A DNA stretch of 64,000 nt from Chelonoidis abingdonii. Its lineage: Eukaryota; Chordata; Testudines; Testudinidae. How positions within the stretch are numbered: the stretch's first letter is position 1; every line of letters begins with the position of its first letter. A model generated the notes under the pieces. That model was not told where the DNA came from. It searched no databases and saw only the letters and a program-made list of their open reading frames with translations. Location: positions 129,237,683-129,301,682 of the forward strand of contig NC_133771.1 of assembly GCF_003597395.2 (NCBI RefSeq). The letters run 5' to 3'. Positions 1-11,693 of this stretch are shown here, one piece after another. The translations under genes and the position numbers were made by a program.

Positions 1-271
1 TCCTCAAAGGACTATCCGGAAGCCCAAAATAGCTAAAGCACAGCCCATTCAAGCCATACCCTCTGCCTTTTCCAACAGACTCCTGTCAAGCCCATATATT
101 GAAGACTGCAAGGTCACTGTGCTGTCCCTACATCAACCAGCGAGTTCCCTTACACCATGGAATTCTTATGTGAGAAGATCTGGCTGGTTTTCATAACTTT
201 TATGTCTCAGGAGTGGTGAAAGGTACCAGAATGCAACCCACAATAGCGGCTTCTAAGTTCTTGGGTCTGAG

Positions 272-1285
272 TAGGATCGTAGGACTGGAAGGGACCTTGA
301 GAGGTCATCTAGTCCAGTCCCCTGCACTCAAGGCAGGACTAAGTATTATCCAGACCATCCCTGGCAGGTGTTTGTGTAACCTACTCTTAAAAATCTCCAG
401 TGATGGAGATTCCACACCCTCCCAAAGCAATTTATTTCAGTGCTTAAGCACCCTGACATTTAGGAAGTTTTTCCTAATGTCTAACCTAAATTGCCATAGC
501 TGCAATTTAAGCCCATTGCTTCTTGTCCTATCCTCAGAGTTTAAGGAGAACAATTTTTCTCCCTCCTCCTTGCAATAATTTTATGTACTTGAAAATTATT
601 ATCTTGTCCCCCCCCTCTCTTCTCTTCTCCAGACTAAACAAACCCAATTTTTTCAATCTTCCTTCACAGGTCATGTTTTCTAGATCTTTCATTGTTTTTG
701 TTGCTCTTCTCTGAACTTTCTCCAATTTGTCCAAATTTTTCCGGAAATGTGGCACCCAGAACAAGACATAATACTTCAGTTGATGCCTAATCACCACAGA
801 GTAGAGTGGAAGAATTACTTCTCATGTCTTGCTTACAATACTCTTGCTAATACATCCCAAAATGATGTTTGCTTTTCTTTGCAACAGAGTTACACTGCTC
901 GCTCATATTTAGCTTGCGAACTACTATCACCCCCAGATCCCATTCTGCAGTACTCCTTCCTAAGCAGTCGTTTCCCATTTTGTATGTGTGCAACTGATTG
1001 TTCCTTCCTAAGCAGAGTACTGTCCATTTATCCTGATTACATTTCTTCCTATTTACTTCAGACCATTTCTCCAGTTTGTCCAGAATCCAGATATTTTGAA
1101 TTTTAAGCCTATCCCCCAAAGCACTTACAACCCCTCCCAGCTTGCCATTGTCTACGAACTTTACAAGTGTATTCTCTATGCCATTATCTAAATAATTTTT
1201 GAAGAGATTGAACAGAACTGCATCCAGAACTGATCCTTGTGGGATCCCACTGCAGAACAGTGCTTTGCTTTCAGGTCTGAGAGTA
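272..1285 (-). mobile_element. CR1 LINE, 5'-truncated
   Basis: Fragment of a chicken-repeat-1 type non-LTR retrotransposon lying in antisense. The plus strand begins with the typical reverse complement of a CR1 3' end (GGAAGGGACCTTGAGAGG, then TCATCTAGTCCAG) near 282-313. Further right it runs into reverse-transcriptase coding sequence readable on minus. CR1 copies usually start at the 3' end and stop early during insertion, which fits loss of everything upstream of the RT middle near 1262-1285. The 3' octamer repeat (ATTCTATG type) is almost erased, which suggests an old copy. Confidence 0.9.
534..1285 (-). pseudogene. CR1 ORF2 reverse-transcriptase C-terminal remnant
   Basis: Broken CR1 ORF2, read right to left. 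Near 1262-1200 comes an IPQGSVLDAVLFN stretch, the conserved RT motif normally written G-V-P-Q-G-S. Then FVDNGKLGG stands where CR1 has the catalytic F-A-D-D, so both active-site aspartate positions are altered or shifted. Next comes DKLEKW...KVLCLGRNN-type sequence (about 1119-847), then LEKVQRRATK and LGLFSLEKRREGGD (about 797-534). The pieces lie in different frames separated by stops. In an intact element this protein performs target-primed reverse transcription of LINE RNA. This copy cannot encode an active enzyme. Confidence 0.88.
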
Positions 1286-1512
1286 ACCTCTGCTCAGTCA
1301 GAAACAACAGGGCACACTGTGCAAACAGACCTGACTCTGTGAGAGCTAAGAGCTGAGGAATGGCACATGCTGGGAAAAGTGTGAGACACAGAATTCTGAC
1401 CCCACTCCAGTTCTGAAAATGTTAGAAGTGGCCCTGATGAAAGATGATATTTGGGGAGACAGAAAGGCGGGGAGGGGTCCGTCTTTTTAAATCAGACTCA
1501 TCTTCTAGGAGC

Positions 1513-1546
1513 AAATAAATAAATAAAATAAATAAATAAATAAAAT
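1513..1546. repeat. (AAAT)n microsatellite
   Basis: A run of AAAT/AAATA units just right of the CR1 fragment. Length-variable simple sequence with no coding role visible. Confidence 0.85.
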
Positions 1547-2673
1547 CCCAACAGGAACTGGGTCTGCAGCCAGCCTCAGTTAAATCCAGATTAATTACAC
1601 TGTCAGTAGTATGAACCTTGCTTGTAAAGTTTTCCTGTTCATTCTCTGGGCCTGATTCTGATCATGCACCAGTTTTGTACTAGTGTAACTCCTTTGCACA
1701 CAAACTATGCCAGGCCAGTTCGGGGGACTGTAAACGTTTCTTTCAGATGGACAGGCATGCAAAGCAAAGTGAAAGCTGCTGGTGGGGGGAAGGAATGAAA
1801 AACAGAATAAGAGAGTGTGATATTTCTCAGAACCAGACTGCGAACACTGCAGGAAATTGAAGGAACACAGCCAAGATGAAAGGTAGAGAGGAAAAGATTG
1901 CGGCTGTAGTGAGTGCAAAATAATTACAGTGAAAGTACCAAGAACAGGCCTGCGTTTGAGTGGTTCAGGCCAGGGAGTAGATTTTGCTGCAGGGCAGCAG
2001 GCAACTCCTGGTTTTTGGTTTTTGTTTTAAATGCTCATCTATCTGTGTAACACCGCCTGAAAACTTCACCTCATTCAAAAACCTGATGTTGATCATGTTC
2101 CATCCCAGCCATTCTCTCGAGTTGTCTTTGGCAATGGGTTCTAATTTTAACCACATCTCCGTCTTCATCCTTTCAGAAGTAGGAAATATTAGTCACTAAA
2201 TCTGATTGGTTTCACTATTGCTTACCCCAGGGCAGCTTGTTTGTCTTACGAAAACCAGTGTCAGTTGACATTGTCATCCACATGGCTAGATGATTACGAG
2301 TAAAAGCCTAGCTATTTCTGTTTTAACTAGACAATAAGGCGCAGGAGCTGATAAATGCTGAGATAGGATAGATTTTTGCAGGGAGGTTTTACAGAGTGAA
2401 GGGTTCTCATTAGTTTTATGCCCACCACATCACTTATGCTGGTACTGTCTGTGTCACTGCTTTTTGTGATTTTTATTAACAGATTTTGTCAAAAGAATTG
2501 CCAAATTGGCAAAGATGCTGCAGCTTAATAGTACGTATATCCCTCTTTTACAGCTCTGCCATTGCTCCTTTTCAAACATCCTCCCTTCATGTAATGGAGA
2601 GGCTGTTAGCTTGAATGAGACAGAAAATAATTTGCAACACGGTGGTTTATGTTGCTTTTTTCAGTCCAATTCA

Positions 2674-2775
2674 TATTATTATTATTTATGCAGGACCAGC
2701 GGCATGCTAACAGCTGTACAGCTATACCTGAAGACAAGGTCTCTGCCCCAGTGGCATTAGAGTCTAAAGTCCAGT
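2674..2775 (-). repeat. SINE 3'-tail fragment (minus orientation)
   Basis: Starts with TATTATTATTATTTATG, then CTGTACAGCT, then a GTCTCTGCCCCA block and AGAGTCTAAAGTCC. This is the reverse complement of the tail seen on the other strand at 3030-3130, where it reads as AGGTCTTCAGGGCAGGAACC and GCTTAGCACAATGGGGCC. It is a diverged piece of the MIR-like family described below. Confidence 0.55.
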
Positions 2776-2800
2776 CTCCCCAGTGATACATTTGGGAGCA

Positions 2801-3130
2801 AGGGTGGGCTTCTAAGTAAGGCACTGGCCTGTGATTCAGGAGATCAACGTTCATCTCTGCCACAAACGACCTGTGTGAGCTGGGGCAAGTCCTGCCAGAT
2901 GGGCTTGCCAAAGCTGCTCAGCTTCAGGTCTTTTGAGCATCCCAATCTTAATCTCTCTGTGCTGTAGCTTCAGCACCAATAAAATGGGGCTCACAGTGTT
3001 TCACTTGCCTGGCTTTTCTGTTTAGACATAAGGTCTTCAGGGCAGGAACCATCTCTTATCATGTATTTGGACAGTGCTTAGCACAATGGGGCCTGATCTT
3101 GTCTGGGGCCTCTCTGTGCTGCCACAATAT
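2801..3130 (+). mobile_element. MIR/CORE-type tRNA-derived SINE
   Basis: Ordered features of a MIR-like SINE are visible. The tRNA-like head has AAGGCACTGGCCTGTGATTC and a GTTCATCTCTGCC B-box-like segment. The core has CTGTGTGAGCTGGGGCAAGT. Next comes TCTCTGTGCTGTAGCTTCAG, then AATAAAATGGGGCTCACAG. The 3' tail has GGTCTTCAGGGCAGGAACCA and TTAGCACAATGGGGCC. Such SINEs are transcribed by RNA polymerase III and mobilised by L2/CR1-type LINEs. The copy is diverged and probably inert. Confidence 0.75.
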
Positions 3131-6100
3131 TCATGATTAAAGGAATACATGCATTCATTACTCTGTCAAATCACACATTGATTTCACTGATTGGGTCCCA
3201 GATAAGCATAGGGACAAACAGTGAATTTTCACTCAGTTTAATTCTTTTATCTTTAATGCTTGCTCTTTCTTGTTAAAGAAATAAGCTGCTCTTTTCTTTC
3301 ATTTGAGGATGAGTATCTCACACTAAAAGGTCAGGTCTGGTTTCAGGGATCAGAGGAAGGTTTTAAATGTTTAATACCGTTTTTATTCTTATTTTTCTTA
3401 ATGTTTCTTGAAGCAGCATCTGCTTTATTAGAGGTGAGCTTAAAGAGGAAATAAACTCAAGGCAAAAGAGGACATGTAGAGATGGGCAGTATGTGTGTGT
3501 GTGAGAGTGAGCAATTTCAGATTGGGCGGGCTAGCTGGCTTTCTGCATAAGGTGTTTTCAGGTGCAATCCGAGGTCATGTTTGACGTGTCCTACAGTTGA
3601 ATCTGTTTAGTGTCGCTTTGGTTCCTTGTAGCCACTGCTCCAGAGGAAAATATACCACATACACCCAGCAAAGATAACCCTTGCTGCTATCAGGGATGGG
3701 GTTTTCTACTCTAATGCACACATGTCTCACCCTGAAAAGCTGTAGGGATAAGGGAACTGAGTCATTCTGGTACATGTTGAACAAGCAAGGTCTGTCACCT
3801 CCACTATATCATTCTCATGTACTCATGTGCCTCAGAAGGACCTCTGCAGGGCTGGGGGTCTGCTCATGGGGAAGCAGCAGATCAAGCATGTAGATTTGGG
3901 CAAAGGTGGGGAGACATTTGTGTTACGGTCCCCCTACCAATCTCCGTGTTACAGTTAATGCAACCTCAGGCTATATTAATATTTAAGAGGAGTTTCTCCA
4001 TGCTGAGGGATGCTCTTTCAGGGTGTTTCAATGGACGGCCGAAGCCAGGGAGGAAGGGCTGTGGAATCCAGTGTTTGTTCCATGGAGAGGCAAATGCTAT
4101 CACCTCCCCTGTCAATGAAATGACTCAGTGAAAATTCTGCGAGGTTCATTTTGTGCCATTTTCTTCCCCATACCGGAGGGGGCAACCTGGCCCTCAGCTA
4201 GGGGGAGACACTGATGGTGGCTTGATTACAGTGAGGCTCTTCACTGGTCTCATTAAACAAGCCATTTTTTTCGCAGCAGCTATTGCCATGGGACATTGTC
4301 ATGAGCCCCACCACAGGGCTAAAACAGCAACAGTGGCACCCCTTCTTCTGCTCAGCAGTTCTCGTTGCCATGTGCCTGAATGAGCCACTCTGTGTGTGCA
4401 TAGGCTTCCCATAAACAAGCCCTGAGCTCCACAGGGAGCAAAATGCCAGAAATGGAGTGGGCAGGGCTCTGACCCCACCCACCCTTTGCATCTGCTTACA
4501 GCAGAGCTGATGCACCAATCCGTTCCCAATTCCGAGCCTAATGGATGGAGCAGATTGCACACCCACTGTGTGCACTGAGCAGTTCCAGGAGAGACTGTGC
4601 TTGGCTGAGACACAGTCTCTTTGCTGCTTCTAGAGCAGTGCAGCTGCATTCCCCCACCCCGCCTGCCACAATCTAGCATCTAGATTAGAGGCACTCAGCG
4701 ACCTGAGACATCCCACTCATATGCTTCACTGGACCCTGACCTGAGGTGCAAGAATGAATTTCCTCAAAGCTTAGCATAGCCTGTTCAGATTTGGGAGTTT
4801 GATCTGGTCTATTAAAAAAAATAGAGCACATCTACGAAGTTTGATTTTGGATCCAATCTGACCCACAGTTCACAAGTGGTAAAATATGGAGTTTTGGTCT
4901 GGGTTGATCAAAACCTTGATTGAAATACAATGCACAGTCTGAGTCCCCCTCCACACTTCCCCCTACCTAGCATCTTTGAAGAAGATAAGCAGTAATGTAA
5001 GGAAGCTGGAATTTCTCTGGTTTACCCAGCTTCTGCTCTGTGAACAAATAAAGGAGTTTAGTTTCTCCGAGCTGTCAATCCTTTAACCTTCAGGTTCGTT
5101 AACAACTTCTCCCTCCTATAGTCTATGTAATGGAGAAGAAGCCAGCACTTTCTACATTTTCTGAGAGATAAGCAACTCATTCAGAGCCACAAATAAGATT
5201 ATAATTTGACAGGAAAATGCCAGGGAAAATACAAACAGATTTCTCCCTCCCCGGCCCTGAATATTTTAATGATTCTTTTCTTGTTCTTCAAATTATATTT
5301 CCTTTTTGCTTAATTGCAGGATCAAGTCAAGCCAAAGCTGTAGCCGTCATGCACCATCCATATGTTTTGGGTTTTTTTTTAACCTTTTGACTGCCAGTGT
5401 TTTTCCATTTTGCCAGCCAAATAAACACAGCTGAAGAATGCCCATCAGAATCCGTGGCAGCTAGTGGGTTATGCTCCTTTTTCACTGACCTATAGATGGA
5501 TGTGCCCAGTTTTTCCTTTAAGCAAGAAGCCACCATCCATAGGATTGGAATAACAAGTATTCAGGATGCACTATTTGCTATGAAACTTATCAAAGGGAAT
5601 TAGCTACAGTAAGTGAACAATAACTTTAAATGGCAGGGCTACAAAAAGAACCAAGGCTGATAAAGGCAAACCAGTAATTACAATATTAGTGGTGTACGCA
5701 CACTGAACTTCTAAACCATTTTAAAATGAAATAATGCATTGTCTATCCACAGTGCCTTCTAGCCAAGGAGCCCAACAGGCTTTACAACTGGAACCTTATA
5801 GTACCCCAGGCCAGAGCATCCCTCCCATGGAATGAATGGTACGAGGGGTTTCTGGGGGAGGAAATCTGTTCAAGCTTGCCCTTCTCTGACGGTTCCTTCA
5901 GGGTGAGGTTGCTCCCTTGACAGTTAGGCTCTGAGGCCTTCTCCCACCAAACTTGGCAATCCAGCCCCACCGAGGCCCTGTGTTACTGCCCTCACTTGGT
6001 CACCCCAGTGCTCGCCACTCCTAGAGTAGGGGTCCATGGGAAAAATAATATAGCCGCAGGCTTTATTGTTTCTGCAGCACCTCCATGAAGAGGGGAAGGA

Positions 6101-6270
6101 AGATGAGGTGTGTTCTCACTGGCTCTTGTCCTCAGTGTGCCCACTCTTGCCATCTAGCACCCCAAGCTTCCTAGTCTGGATCAATGAATTGCCATCTTTG
6201 GCTTCTTATGACACACCTCATGTGCCTTGCACCCCCACGTACACTTTATGTGCCATACATATTTGTGAGG
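3131..6270. other. No supported gene or repeat
   Basis: About 3 kb of mixed unique-looking sequence. A short GT tract occurs near 3491-3502. Open frames such as those at 4198-4679 overlap on one strand, have no recognisable domain and show no exon structure. Exons under about 60 codons could be missed by eye. Confidence 0.4.
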
Positions 6271-6279
6271 AAGAGTCAC

Positions 6280-6405
6280 ACCTGTGAGGTGCATATTATT
6301 AGACCTATTTTACAGATGGGCACACTCATGCATAGAGAATTAAATGATTTGCTTAAGATTACCCAGTACATTAGAGCTGCAAATACAACACTGGAGTCCT
6401 AACTT
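6280..6405 (-). mobile_element. MIR-like SINE core, minus orientation
   Basis: The plus strand reads CCTATTTTACAGATGGGCAC, a degenerate tract of the tgaggcacagagagg type, ATTTGCTTAAGATTACCCAG and a damaged GGAGTCCTAACTTCAAGCAC. This is the reverse complement of the MIR core plus tRNA-like head. The same order occurs at 32.8-33.06 kb. Confidence 0.7.
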
Positions 6406-6940
6406 CAAGCACCTTATAGCCAGTAGGCAGAACTTTCTTTCCTAATTATGTTCATAATTCCCTCCGCATCAGAAGGAAAAGAACTCATTCTATGGCTAGT
6501 GTATTTGATTAGTTTGTTCCCAAGATGAGATGCCAGCTCTGATTATTCTATATAAATAGTTTGAAATACTAATTTCAAATTACAAGACGTTAAAAAATTG
6601 GTATTTTCATCACAACTGGCTTGAAGGGAGAAGAATCGTATATTTGATTTTGCTTAGTGTTCATACTGAAGGGAATGGACTCCAGCCTTGCTTTTTAATA
6701 TTTAATAAAATGTTATTAATTTTTAAAAATTACAGTTTCATTTCTGATTTACACCTAACTCCAGAATCCCAACAAAGCTTATCTAGTGCTGTCCAATTTT
6801 GCACTGAGGTTCACCTTTGGCCTTGGGATCTTTTAAAAAATTATTATTATTTTTTTTAATCTCTGAAATGCCCAGAACTGAAGCAAAGTGTTTCAGAGAC
6901 GTTGCCCAGCATTGCAGCACAGAGACCTCATTTCAGCAGA

Positions 6941-8298
6941 CAGTGGCGGATTTAGAGTTGGTGGGGCCCTGTGCTCAGTTTCATTTTTGCCCTACGCCCA
7001 ACTGGGGCAGTTTAGAGCCTATTGCTACAGCCCAAATGTTACATGGGCCATCCATGCGCTTTCAGGGCCCAGTCAAGAAAAAGAACATTCTCACTTACCT
7101 CCCCCATCCCTGTTTGTCATTCGTTTTTTCTTCATCCTCCTCCCATATTATACGTAATAGGACGTAAATGAAAATAAAGTGAGGTACCTTGCTTGTTTTT
7201 GTAGTCTAACTTTTTTTCACAGACCACTTGGAAATCACTGAGGGTCTCAGTGGACCACTTAATGAGCTTTCCAGATATTGTTTGTACCATTAGTTAACTA
7301 TTGTAAAGCACTTTGGATAAGAGTACTTTATAAAAAAATGTAAAAAACCACTGGAGGTGCGTGGGTCTGGCGAGTTAGGATATGGGAAGAGGCTTAGGGT
7401 TGGGGCAGAGGGTTGGGGTGTGGAGCGCTTACCTGGGGCAGCTCCCGTTTGGTGTGAGGGCTGCAGATGAGGATTGAGGAGTGCAGGAGCTCTCATTTGG
7501 TGCACAGGGTGGGGATGGGTGGGTGCAGGAGTCAGGGCAGGGAGTGTGGTGGGTTTGGGGGGGTGCAGGAGTCAGGGAGGTCAGCGGGTTGGGGGTGAGC
7601 GAGGGGGATGCAGGAGTCAGGGCTGGGGTTGTGGGTAGGTGCAGGAGTGAGGGCAGGGAGCTGAGGGGGCTCATGTATCTGTACATAGGGGAAAGTGCGT
7701 GGTGGGGTGGGAAGTTGGGGCTGGGCCAGTACTAGTCACGGCCGCTGGGTTATGTTATCTGGCTGGCTGGTGGATACGTCCCTGCCCCCCGCTGCTCCTG
7801 TTCATTGCCAAAGGGAGCTGTGGCAGCAGCAATGTGAGAAATGAACCTCTCCCCCGCCCGCCCCCGGACTGCAACTTCCTTTCCCTCGCCTTTTTCCAGG
7901 AGCTGCCAGCAGCAGTGCGCGCCAGAAACTGCACTTGCGGGGCAGCAGAACAGCTGCGAATGGACACCCAATCAGAGAAGCACTCACGCCTCCCCTACAG
8001 CATACCGCCAGCCGATCTCTCACCTGCCTGCCTCATCTGGCTGCTTGCTGTGGAGTGCAGGGCTGCTAGCCTGCAGCAGAAGTCCTGGGAGCCAGCAGAA
8101 GCCCAGCTCATGGGCTTGAAGAGTGAACTGAATGCTGTGACTCCAGCACAGCTCTTAAATAGCTCCCTCCCTGTTCTTCTCCCCATGGTTCCCCCTGCAG
8201 GGGGTGCTGGATGGTGCTGGGCTGCCCGGCCCTGGGACCCCCTGTAGTTGGTGGGCCCATGTCAGGGCACTGTGTGTTTCATTGTAAATCCACCTCTG
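6941..8298. mobile_element. hAT-like non-autonomous DNA transposon, 1358 bp
   Basis: Terminal inverted repeats CAGTGGCGGATTTAGAG (left) and CAGAGGTGGATTTACAA (reverse complement of the right end) match at 13 of 17 positions. They are flanked by 8-bp duplications TCAGCAGA (6933-6940) and TCAGCAGG (8299-8306), 7 of 8 identical. CAG...CTG ends with an 8-bp target duplication are typical of hAT elements. The interior has a G-rich tandem array on the left and a GC-rich block (about 7780-8240) on the right, with no recognisable transposase, so it would have needed one in trans. Long open frames inside reflect composition. Confidence 0.8.
7470..7660. repeat. G-rich minisatellite inside the hAT element
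   Basis: GTGCAGGAG or ATGCAGGAG recurs at 7481, 7522, 7563, 7609 and 7639, giving spacings of 41, 41, 46 and 30 bp with TCAGGG following most copies. Degenerate tandem repeat wholly contained in the 6941-8298 element. Confidence 0.75.
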
Positions 8299-9104
8299 TC
8301 AGCAGGAATGGCCAAATGATTGTTTAGGTGTAAGTAATAACATCATCTACGTGTGTCATTTAGGCTGTGTTCCTGCTCCCACTGACGTTAACAGCAAAGC
8401 TCTCCACAGGAGTGGGAGTCAGCCATCAGTGAACAGCCTGTAAATCGGCCTGGTCTTGTGCAGTGACTGCCCAGTGACTACTACATGGCAAGGTAATTGC
8501 ACGGTAATGAATTAATCTTGTGGTGATGAGATGCATGACTCAGGCCAGGGCTTCAGGGATGGTTCAGGGTTTGGGGAGCAAATAAAAACAAATCACTGCT
8601 CCAGCGCAGTGAATGGCACTGCCTAGATAAGAGGCGAATGAATCCTGCAGCAAAATCACTGTTTTCTTTAATTATACAGTTGAGAGGACTGGAATGGCAT
8701 CTTGGTGCCTCCCAGCTCAGTTTAGAACCTACTGATACAGCCCAAATGTTACACGGGCCATCCATGCGCTGCGCATTTATTTCCAATCTCATGGGAAGAA
8801 TTTGGGAGGAAGGAATTAAAACCCAAGAAATTCTTGTTTGTGCGAGGCTGGCTGAGTTCTGGGCATAAAGCGGGAACTCAGAACTCACACAGAACACCAC
8901 AGTTAGCTTCCTCAAGCGGCTTTGGGTGAAAGACGAGCACTTGTTTACTGCTTCTGCAGGTGGCAAGTCCCCTTTACATCCAGCTCTGGGCATAAAAATA
9001 ATGAGCTGGTGAGTTTGTTAATTTGCTGCTTGCTCTTAGTTGTCTAAATGGATTTTTGGTTAACATAATGAATCATTGAAAAAGCAGGTTTGCCTCATGG
9101 ATGG

Positions 9105-9200
9105 CTATTATTTATTTAAGGTATAACAATAGCACCCATAGACCCCAGTCAGGTTTGGGGACCCCCTTTATGCCAGATGAGTGCTATACAAATGTATAAA
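9105..9200 (-). repeat. SINE 3'-tail fragment
   Basis: Reads CTATTATTTATTTAAGG, then CCCCAGTCAGGTTTGGGGAC, then GAGTGCTATACAAATGTA. This is the reverse complement of the tail of the MIR-like family, which on plus carries the AGCACAATGGGGCC motif. Only the tail remains. Confidence 0.6.
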
Positions 9201-9579
9201 CTACTTGTGCTTAAGCCACTTTACAGCAGTACACTCCCTTGAAGCTGGGCATTTGGGCGTCAGACATAACTCACGGTTGCCCAATGGCTGCTTTAATGTG
9301 CAATGGCTGCCAATAGTCCATTATGGGCCAGTATGACAGATGGGCATTGGTAGGGCATGAGGACGCCCCAGCCATGACCCTTTTCCTTAGCCCTGACCTT
9401 ACAGAAGGGATGGCGTAATAGAAGCCACAACGCTGGCTCAAGGACACTAGAAGATCTACCTGTGCTACAGTGAGCCTCCTGGGGTTAGCTATGTTGTGAC
9501 ATTAAGGACACTTTGAGCTCAAAGCAGCTGCACTGCAGTATAGCAATGGTTTCATTCTCTTCTTTCAGGACAAGTCAGG

Positions 9580-9940
9580 AAAGCTAGCTGGAAATTTGCT
9601 AACAATGTTTGTCCACTGAAAATTTTGCTTCATCAGAAGCAAACCGTTTAGCAGAAGCTTTTCTATTTCAAAGAAACGTTGTTTCAGAAAGAAAACAGAC
9701 CCCAGAATAAAACATTCAACTAATGCTGTTGAATTTTTCTGTTTCAGAACAACTGTTGGTTTCCATTTAAAATTTTTTTTTTATATAAACATTTTAAAAA
9801 GTCAAAATTGAAAGGAAACGTTTCAGGTTACTCAAACAATTCCCACTGCCCCACGAATTTCATTTGGTGGAATATTTTGAAATGTTTTGGTTTTGTTCTG
9901 CTTTAAATGGGAACGTTTTTGAAATCACAGCATTTCCCAT
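9580..9940. repeat. AT-rich self-complementary repeat (AAATTTT/GTTTCA family)
   Basis: Repeated short words such as GAAAATTTTGC, TGTTTCAGAA, GGAAACGTTTCAGG and TATTTTGAAATGTTTTGG occur on both strands. The same word set occurs at 49430-49675 and 51590-52140, so this looks like one dispersed foldback family. Boundaries are uncertain. Confidence 0.5.
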
Positions 9941-10713
9941 GCAATGGACAATCCAGCTCCTGCTCAGCGGCATAAATCAGAGATAAGCTGCCAGAATTCT
10001 AAAAACAGGCATCCACACCATTTCCTTCAATTAGCCAGGAACAATCACCATGTACCGTGTGCTGCCTGAGAAGAAAGGCGGCCTCAGTGGAGTGACCTTA
10101 GATTTATATTGGAACAGCTAGGAGAATTTGACCCAGGACTATAACAAACACAGTCAAAAATGAATTGGGAAGGTGATTGTGTTATTCCCTCATGTACAAA
10201 ATCCAAAGTATGGGCCCATTTCCGATCCTGCAGGGTAGGATTAGCTGCCATTGACTTAAATCACCTCATGTGTGGGTGAGAATAGGGCCCTATAATAGAA
10301 AGCCAAATATTCTCTCTAATCCTGGATTTCCCTTTCTGTGAGTCACTGAGCTGACTAGAGTATAATATTCATGTATCTATTTTTCTACTGTGGGCAACTA
10401 ACATTTTCCTGCAGCACATAGTGGGGAATATAGATAATCAAATCCAGGCCTTCTCAGTTTTGAAGGTGAAGCAGCAAGTCTGGATTTGAGATATTACTAA
10501 TATCACACAGCGGGGTCTTAATGAAACAAACAAATCTCTAATAAAAAGGAAAACACTTTTCCTATAGAGGGAATTGCCTGCACAGTTATTTCTAGCTTGC
10601 CAAGTCTGTGTGTAATCTGTCATAGAGGATAAAGAGGATATAATATTTCTGGATCCAGCACTATCCTACACATTTAAATATTGCACAGTAAAGCAAGCTG
10701 GCTCTTTTCTCTA

Positions 10714-10733
10714 ATCATCATCATCATCATCAT
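10714..10733. repeat. (ATC)n microsatellite
   Basis: About six ATC/TCA units in a row. Simple sequence repeat. Confidence 0.85.
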
Positions 10734-10897
10734 GTGTCTTTCTCCTGTGCATCCCCTGATTCTGCTTGCTGTATAAATGGATGCCGTCCACCAAGGACAT
10801 TCAGTCCTTATTTCTTGTTCTCAAGGGGTGGGGGTGGGGATTCACCCATGGGACAAGAGAAAGCACCACTCAGTTGGCCAAAGTAGGTTGCTATTGT

Positions 10898-11159
10898 CAG
10901 CAGCGGCTCCAGGGACCAGCGCTCCAAGCATGTGCTTAGGGCAGCAAGCCGTGGGGGGCACCCTGCCGGTCCCTGTAAGAGTGGCAATCAGGCAGCCTTC
11001 GGCGGCGCCTCTGCGGGAGGTCCGCTGGTCCCACGGATTCGTCAGCAATTTGGTGGTGGGTACACCGAATCCGCGGGACCAGGGACCTCCCACAGGCATG
11101 CTGCTGAAGGCAGCCTGCCTGCTATGCTGGGGGCAGCAAAAAAGCTAGAGCTGTCCCTG
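10898..11159. mobile_element. hAT MITE, copy 1 (262 bp)
   Basis: Ends CAGCAGCGGCTCCAG (left) and AGAGCTGTCCCTG (right) are flanked by perfect 8-bp duplications GCTATTGT at 10890-10897 and 11160-11167. Same family as 32075-32336 and 50829-51100. The interior is GC-rich with an inner inverted repeat: GGAGGTCCGCTGGTCCCACG near 11018 pairs with CGCGGGACCAGGGACCTCCC near 11071. No transposase is present, so mobilisation needed an autonomous hAT partner. Overlapping open frames inside are compositional. Confidence 0.88.
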
Positions 11160-11693
11160 GCTATTGTAATGGGGATTTTTTTTTTTAGTTTATATTCTGT
11201 TTTCGTTTTGTCTTAAGGTCTAACTAGAATGCATGAAGGGCTAATGCAGCAAACCTTTTCAGTCAACTTCAGAGCGACTACAACCTTGGATTCAAAAAGA
11301 GGAACCAAAAAGCTGTTGCTTTTCTTTGTCAAACCCAATCAGATTGACACACCTGCAAAACCCTGAAGGCACCGCATGTCACTAACATGAAACCCATGAA
11401 CAAACGGCAGGAAATTCAACATTCAGGCTGATGAGCAGCCCTTAAACCAGTCATTTGTGACTAGATTATTGAGCCAATAGACACTAACGGCTCTTTTGGA
11501 GCCATTACAGTCTCTAGCTTAAATGCATACTTACGACCTTTCTTCAAAACCCTCAATTATTGACCTGGCAGCCTGTAACAGGTCCCTTGGAGCTCTTCTC
11601 ATGTAACTGTCAGTGCTGTGGCTGCTGCCCATATCCATGAGGCCTGTATGCGGAAACCACCTTGTTCTACAAATGTTATCACAGAGCTGGAGG

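Noticed and set aside
7699..8247. 182-codon plus-strand open frame with many overlapping frames
   Set aside because: Entirely inside the 6941-8298 hAT-like element, GC-rich on both strands, no domain.
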